Source: Thermodesulfobacteriota bacterium | Lineage (GTDB): Bacteria; Desulfobacterota; Desulfuromonadia; Desulfuromonadales; Geopsychrobacteraceae | Assembly (NCBI GenBank): GCA_028282145.1 | Contig: JANQIN010000168.1 | Coordinates: forward strand, 1-59,677 | DNA: 59,677 nt | Reading direction: 5' to 3' | Shown: positions 48,700 to 59,677 of the stretch, in pieces | Numbering within the stretch: position 1 is the stretch's first letter | Layout of the letters: each line of letters starts with the position of its first letter | The notes under the pieces: model-generated | Told to the model about the DNA's origin: nothing | The model's input: only the letters and a program-made list of their open reading frames with translations | Databases searched by the model: none | Program-made: the position numbers and the translations under genes

Positions 48700-49500
48700 C
48701 GTTTGTTCTTTTGTCGTAACCGGTGCCGTACTTTTTCGAGACGCACCTGAATCTGCGGGTTGTCAGCATTGTTTTTGGCAATTTCCTCCAAAAGATCCAA
48801 TGCCGTCGTCAGTTCTCCCCGCTCTTCGTAAACACTGACCAGTCCCACTCGGGCTTCCAAGGCAAAAGGACTGTCCGGGTGTTGTGTAATAAGTTTTTTG
48901 TACCAGTCCTCTGCCAAAAGAAGTTTCCCCTCCAGGGAAGACATCATGGCGATTCGAAGAAGAACCTCGGCGGTTCGGGGGGCATCCGGCCAACGCTTCA
49001 GATGCTGCTCGAACTCGATACGCGCCTGCTCAAAGTTCCTCAACTGGTAATAGGCTTCGGCCACTTCGTACTGGTAGCGAGCTCCCCGATCCGGGTCCAG
49101 CTCCACCAACTGCTGGTAGGTCCCTACGGCCCTCCCCGGGTCCTGTAAACGCAGTCGATAGATCTCCGCGGTCTCCTCAAGCGCTCGAATCAGGAAGGGG
49201 GAGTCCGGGAACTGGTCTTCCATCTTCAGAAAGAGCAGTATCGCCTGGCGATACTCCTTTTTGTACCGATGGAGCAACCGTCCGCTGTGAAACATCGCTT
49301 CCGGAGCCAATGGGGAATTGGGGCTTCTCTGGTAGATCCCCTGATAATAGCGCAGAGCAGAGTCGTACTCTTTCCGCGACAGGGCCAGTTCCGCCCGATC
49401 CATGTCCCAGCTGTCTCTTTTTTTCAGATAGACGACACCACCGACGATCGTTCCGATAACGAGACAGATCAGCAGGCCGACGATCAGCCCGAACCGGATG

Positions 49501-52008
<2,508 letters not shown>

Positions 52009-52051
52009 TCGATATCCTCCAAACGCTCTAACAGCGCGTCAGTTGCTTCGT

Positions 52052-55518
<3,467 letters not shown>

Positions 55519-55521
55519 TTT

Positions 55522-56640
55522 TTAAAGGCGCATCGGCATGACCACCGCCAGAAACTGGTCGTCGTTCTGAGGCAGAATCATTCCCGGCGATATATTGTCC
55601 TTTAATACAAAATCGACTTTTTCCGCATCGGTTGCCTGCAGAATATCGATCAGATAACGGGCATTGAAGCCGATCGACAATTCCTGACCGGGAAATTCAA
55701 TTTCCAACTCTTCTCGCGCTTCCCCAACTTCGGATTGGGATGAAGAGAGTTCGATCTTTCCAGGAGAAAGAGAGAGTTTAACCCCTTTGGATTTTTCGTT
55801 GGAAAGGACCGCAATCCGACGAAGGGCATGCACAAATTCATTTCGCGGTAAAGTGGCAATCTGTTCCTTCGATTGCGGAATAACCCGGGTATAATCGGGA
55901 AATTCGCCATCGACTAAACGCATGACAACCACAGTTTTATCTCGCATCACCACCGCATTATTTTCAGTAAACCCAAGCCGGATTTCACCTTCACCTTCAT
56001 CGGCAATCTTTCGCAACTCAGCGATCCCTTTTCGGGGAAGAATAATTCCTTTGGCCAGTTCAGGAAGAGCCGGTACCGCCAAAGGTCGTTTAACCATGGC
56101 CAAGCGATGACCATCTGTTGCCACCATATTCAGCAACACATTGTCTTCGAATTCTTCCCGACAAAAATAGATACCGTTGAGATTGAATTTGGTTTCGTCG
56201 GTGGAAATGGAAAAAGAGGTCTTTTCCACCATGTCCCGAAGAACCGAGGCTTCAATATTAAAAAAGTTATCCTGATCTGTATTGGGGAAAGGGGGGAACT
56301 CTTCCGCCGCCAATCCGACGACGTTAAATACCGATTTTCCGCATTTGATTTCGATCCAGCAGTTTTCTTTTGCGACAAAGGAAATGCTGGCCTCGGGAAG
56401 TTCCTTGATGATTTCGAAGATCTTTTTGGCAGCGACCGTCACTTGTCCCGGTTTGGCAATCTGTGCCGGATAATGGGTTCGAATTCCCACTTCGAGATCG
56501 GTTGCCGTCAGACAGATCCCATTCTCTTCCGTGGTAATCAAAACATTGGACAAGATCGGAATGGTATGGCGCTTTTCAACGACACTTTGAATCTTGGCCA
56601 AGGCGCGAAGAAAAACATCTTTCTCGATTGAAAACTGCAT
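55522..56640 (-). CDS. dnaN: DNA polymerase III subunit beta
   Basis: MQFSIEKDVFLRALAKIQSVVEKRHTIPILSNVLI; ends with VVMPMRL. Confidence 0.98.
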   Translation of the reverse strand: MQFSIEKDVFLRALAKIQSVVEKRHTIPILSNVLITTEENGICLTATDLEVGIRTHYPAQIAKPGQVTVAAKKIFEIIKELPEASISFVAKENCWIEIKCGKSVFNVVGLAAEEFPPFPNTDQDNFFNIEASVLRDMVEKTSFSISTDETKFNLNGIYFCREEFEDNVLLNMVATDGHRLAMVKRPLAVPALPELAKGIILPRKGIAELRKIADEGEGEIRLGFTENNAVVMRDKTVVVMRLVDGEFPDYTRVIPQSKEQIATLPRNEFVHALRRIAVLSNEKSKGVKLSLSPGKIELSSSQSEVGEAREELEIEFPGQELSIGFNARYLIDILQATDAEKVDFVLKDNISPGMILPQNDDQFLAVVMPMRL

Positions 56641-56673
56641 GAGACCTCCATTCACAGGGAACCAATACTTCTT

Positions 56674-56766
56674 TTTTAATTATTTAAAAACTAGTAGTAA
56701 GTAGTAAGTCTTGTGGACAGTGTGAATTGCCAAAAAATAACTTTTATTTTCGTTACTTATCCAGCT
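56674..56766. other. Putative origin unwinding module (AT-rich tract, DnaA-trios, DnaA boxes)
   Basis: cttttttaattatttaaaaac-TAGTAGTAAGTAGTAAG-tct-TGTGGACAG-TGTGAATTG in the dnaA-dnaN intergenic region, plus TTATCCAGC at 56758. Confidence 0.6.
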
Positions 56767-56871
56767 TTAAAAACTGTGAAAAACCCGTTTACAGTTTGAG
56801 GATAAAAACGCCGATCCGTTCACGACCGAGTTTCCCACAACCTGTCCCTCGGGTTCACCCACATTTTTTCC

Positions 56872-58227
56872 TCAGGTATGGCTGAGGCTTTTTTTCAAGT
56901 TGACCACGGCCGTCTTTAACTGCACATCTTCCTCCATCTTTTGTTCGATCTTTTTGATGGCATGGATGATGGTTGAATGATCTTTTCCACCAAACCTTTT
57001 TCCGATTTCCGGAAAAGACTCGTTGGTCAACTGACGGGAAAGATACATAGCCACTTGTCGTGGAAGGACCAGGGTCTTCAAGCGTTTGGATGACTTGAGA
57101 TCCGACAAACGCACATTGTAATGGGTTGCGACCCTTTTTTGAATATCTTCTACGGTCACTTCCCGGTTCTTTTCAATCAAGATATCCTTCAGCACTTCCT
57201 TGGCCATTTCCAGAGTGACCTGGGTGGAGGTCAAACTGGAATATGCACCAATTCGGATCAGGTACCCTTCAAGCTCCCGGACATTACTCGAAACGGAGGT
57301 TGAGAGAAAATAGGCCACATCCTCCGGAAGATGAATACTGTTTTGTTCCGCCTTCATTTTCAGAATGGCTTGGCGGGTTTCAATGTCCGGTGGTTGGATA
57401 TCGGCAATGAGACCCCATTCGAAACGGGATCGGAGGCGTTCTTCCAATCCAGGAATTTCTTTTGGGAACTTATCCGAGGTGACAACAATCTGTTTATGCG
57501 ATTCGTACAATGCATTGAAAGTGTGAAAAAATTCCTCTTGGGTACGTTCTTTTCCTGCAATAAACTGGACATCGTCAATCAGCAGGACATCCATCGAACG
57601 AAATTTGTTACGAAACTCATCCATCTTGGCGTAACGCAATGAATTTATCAGTTCGTTCATAAATTTTTCAGACTGATAGTAACAGACCCGAACCGACGGA
57701 TTTTTTTCCAGGATCGCGTTGCCGATCGCATTGACCAGATGGGTTTTTCCCAGACCCACTCCTCCATAGATAAAGAGGGGATTATAGGTTGTAGCCGGAT
57801 TGTTGGCTACTGCCATGGCAGCCGCATGGGAAAATTGGTTGGAAGAACCCGATACAAAACTATTGAACGAATATTTCGGATTAAGATGACTTTTGTAACT
57901 AAAGCCTTGGGATTCAACGGCGGTTACTGTGGGCTGGGGGGATGCTGGACGAGCATCCTGTTGTCGCTTAGGAATCTCTTTCTTTTTTTTGGGAGCGATT
58001 TCCAGGCGAATCCGGTATTGGACGGCCCCCAATTGAGAGAGGGTTTCTTCCAGCAGTTCGATAAAATTGTCTCGCACCCAATCCAGAACAAAACGGTTCG
58101 GTACCTGGATGGTGATCATATCTTTTTCGAGAGCAATCGGCTTTAGCGGCTGAATCCAGGTTTTGAAATGCTGGGGACTGATTTGCTGCTTCAGCTGATC
58201 CAGTGTTTCCTGCCAGAGTTGTTCCAT
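56872..58227 (-). CDS. dnaA: Chromosomal replication initiator DnaA
   Basis: NPLFIYGGVGLGKTHLVNAIGNAI; VLLIDDVQFIAGKERTQEEFFHTFN; C-terminal FGGKDHSTIIHAIKKIE. Confidence 0.98.
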   Translation of the reverse strand: MEQLWQETLDQLKQQISPQHFKTWIQPLKPIALEKDMITIQVPNRFVLDWVRDNFIELLEETLSQLGAVQYRIRLEIAPKKKKEIPKRQQDARPASPQPTVTAVESQGFSYKSHLNPKYSFNSFVSGSSNQFSHAAAMAVANNPATTYNPLFIYGGVGLGKTHLVNAIGNAILEKNPSVRVCYYQSEKFMNELINSLRYAKMDEFRNKFRSMDVLLIDDVQFIAGKERTQEEFFHTFNALYESHKQIVVTSDKFPKEIPGLEERLRSRFEWGLIADIQPPDIETRQAILKMKAEQNSIHLPEDVAYFLSTSVSSNVRELEGYLIRIGAYSSLTSTQVTLEMAKEVLKDILIEKNREVTVEDIQKRVATHYNVRLSDLKSSKRLKTLVLPRQVAMYLSRQLTNESFPEIGKRFGGKDHSTIIHAIKKIEQKMEEDVQLKTAVVNLKKSLSHT

Positions 58228-58269
58228 GAATCTCTCAAAGGTTTCGTTAGGGTGCAGGGGGACTTACCT

Positions 58270-58375
58270 GAAAATGGTTCTTTTAAACTGATATATCCAC
58301 AGTTTTTTAAACAGGTGTTGATAAAATTTATAACTATTTGAAAAATATAGATAAATATAAAAAATTAAACGGTCT
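58270..58375. other. AT-rich region with DnaA-box-like sites upstream of dnaA (possible second origin sub-region)
   Basis: ATATCCACA at 58293-58301 followed by about 70 bp of nearly pure A/T (gttgataaaatttataactatttgaaaaatatagataaatataaaaaattaaa). Confidence 0.4.
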
Positions 58376-58569
58376 AATCCGTTGATTCAAGCTACCAGAG
58401 GGTTCATGGATTTGCAAGCCTCTTTTTCCTGTGGAAAAGTCCTTTATTTAATGGGCGGAAATTTTCAATTTTAGGTTTCTATAAACTATTGACAAGGAAG
58501 GGGAAATATGATTAAAAGTAGTGCTTTGCGAAAAAACCGATTATTGTTTGACATAAAGGAGAACCAGAG

Positions 58570-58722
58570 ATGTCTAAGAGAACGTATCAGCCCAGTAAAA
58601 TCAAGCGCCGCCGGACCCACGGTTTCCGTCAGCGGATGCAAACCAAAAACGGTCGGGCCGTACTGAACCGTCGTCGTGCACGCGGTCGGAAATCCCTGGC
58701 GGTTTCGACCCACAAAAAGTAA
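58570..58722 (+). CDS. rpmH: 50S ribosomal protein L34
   Basis: [50 protein letters not shown]; absent from the supplied ORF track because it is short. Confidence 0.98.
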   Translation: MSKRTYQPSKIKRRRTHGFRQRMQTKNGRAVLNRRRARGRKSLAVSTHKK

Positions 58723-58732
58723 TGAAGCAGAT

Positions 58733-59080
58733 ATGACCACAGAACCGAAAGACCTTCGTTTTCCGAAGGACGCTCGGCTACGCTGGTCCTGTCAGTTTCA
58801 AGAATTGTGGAAAAAGGGGCGTAAATACCATACGCCCCATTTTATTATTCTGGTGGGACTTTCCGATTCGGAAGAGGCGCGACTTGGATTGACCATCAGT
58901 CGAAAAGTTGGGAACGCTGTTCTTCGAAACAGGATTAAGCGAACTGTTCGGGAGTGGTTTCGTCATCACAGGTTACAACTTCCTCCTGTCGACTTTTCTG
59001 TTGTTGCTCGCAGTAAAGCAAAATTTGAAAGATCGCAGCACTGGACAGAAGAGTTGGATGCGGTTCTCAAACAATTATGA
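58733..59080 (+). CDS. rnpA: Ribonuclease P protein component
   Basis: LGLTISRKVGNAVLRNRIKRTVREWFR; located directly after rpmH. Confidence 0.96.
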   Translation: MTTEPKDLRFPKDARLRWSCQFQELWKKGRKYHTPHFIILVGLSDSEEARLGLTISRKVGNAVLRNRIKRTVREWFRHHRLQLPPVDFSVVARSKAKFERSQHWTEELDAVLKQL

Positions 59081-59083
59081 ACC

Positions 59084-59317
59084 GTGAAGGCAAATGGCAT
59101 GCTTCAGCAATGTCTTATTCTTCCCATTCGGTTTTATCAGAAGGGGATCTCTCCTTTGATGCCCGGCCGTTGCCGTTTTTATCCCTCCTGTTCAAACTAC
59201 TCGATTGAAGCTATTCAAAAACACGGTGCTTACAAAGGTATGCTAATTGCCGTTCGTCGTATTTTAAAGTGTGGTCCTTGGCATCCCGGTGGGATCGATC
59301 CGGTACCCGATATTTAG
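59084..59317 (+). CDS. yidD: Membrane protein insertion efficiency factor YidD
   Basis: [42 protein letters not shown]...[13 protein letters not shown]. The internal Met (MLQQC) is a possible start. Confidence 0.96.
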   Translation: MKANGMLQQCLILPIRFYQKGISPLMPGRCRFYPSCSNYSIEAIQKHGAYKGMLIAVRRILKCGPWHPGGIDPVPDI

Positions 59318-59342
59318 ACACCATCTCTTTGGAGTTTTTGTG

Positions 59343-59677
59343 ATGGAAGATAAGAACCAGATTCTCGCTCTCGTTTTGATGTTTGGGATTTTGATGGTCT
59401 ACTTGACCTTCTTTACCACACAGCCGCCTACAACCGAGATCACCGAAAAACCTGTCCAGGAAGTTGCAGAGCTGAAGGAAACCACAGCTGCATCCAGCCC
59501 GACATCTTCTTCTCCCACTGTGTCCAATGCTGTTGTCGCAGAGGTCCCACAGAGAACGGTTCTTGTCGAAACCGATCTCTATGTTGCCAAGATTTCTTCC
59601 AATGGAGGGACTCTAACTTCTTTTGAATTAAAAGAGTATCGGAAGGAGAATACCCCTGATGCCGGTCCTGTTAATCT
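59343..59677 (+). CDS. yidC: Membrane protein insertase YidC, N-terminal part (runs off the window)
   Basis: MEDKNQILALVLMFGILMVYLTFF...VETDLYVAKISSNGGTLTSFELKEYRK; open to the window end. Confidence 0.92.
   Translation, partial: MEDKNQILALVLMFGILMVYLTFFTTQPPTTEITEKPVQEVAELKETTAASSPTSSSPTVSNAVVAEVPQRTVLVETDLYVAKISSNGGTLTSFELKEYRKENTPDAGPVN

Overview
The window reads as a chromosomal, origin-proximal segment of a Desulfuromonadales/Geobacter-like bacterium. That lineage is an inference from gene content such as a GSU3473-like small protein, the c-di-GMP and chemotaxis genes, and a candidate selenoprotein. The right end is the replication-origin neighbourhood: gyrA-gyrB-recF-dnaN-dnaA on the minus strand and rpmH-rnpA-yidD-yidC on the plus strand. 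Other blocks are: a BacNav-type sodium channel; a FecR/OmpA/CHASE2-HD-GYP operon; a NosL-NosL-ABC-SCO copper-type cluster without nosZ; preQ0 genes folE2-queC; pyk; PBP1A; c-di-GMP genes; an MCP; and a complete pho/pst regulon. The strongest non-routine observations are: (1) a secreted peroxiredoxin interrupted by an in-frame UGA exactly at the peroxidatic Cys position, with a SECIS-like hairpin just downstream, so probably a selenoprotein; (2) two copies, about 29 kb apart, of a paired DnaA-box element with identical 21-bp spacing, one of them encoded inside the C-terminal tail of FolE2; (3) a DnaA-box/DnaA-trio/AT-rich unwinding-like module between dnaA and dnaN; (4) a 50-bp hairpin repeat present twice, each time between convergent genes, one copy inside a roughly 220-bp region made almost entirely of hairpins; (5) a decayed EAL-domain fragment. 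All calls were made by eye from the sequence; no searches were run.
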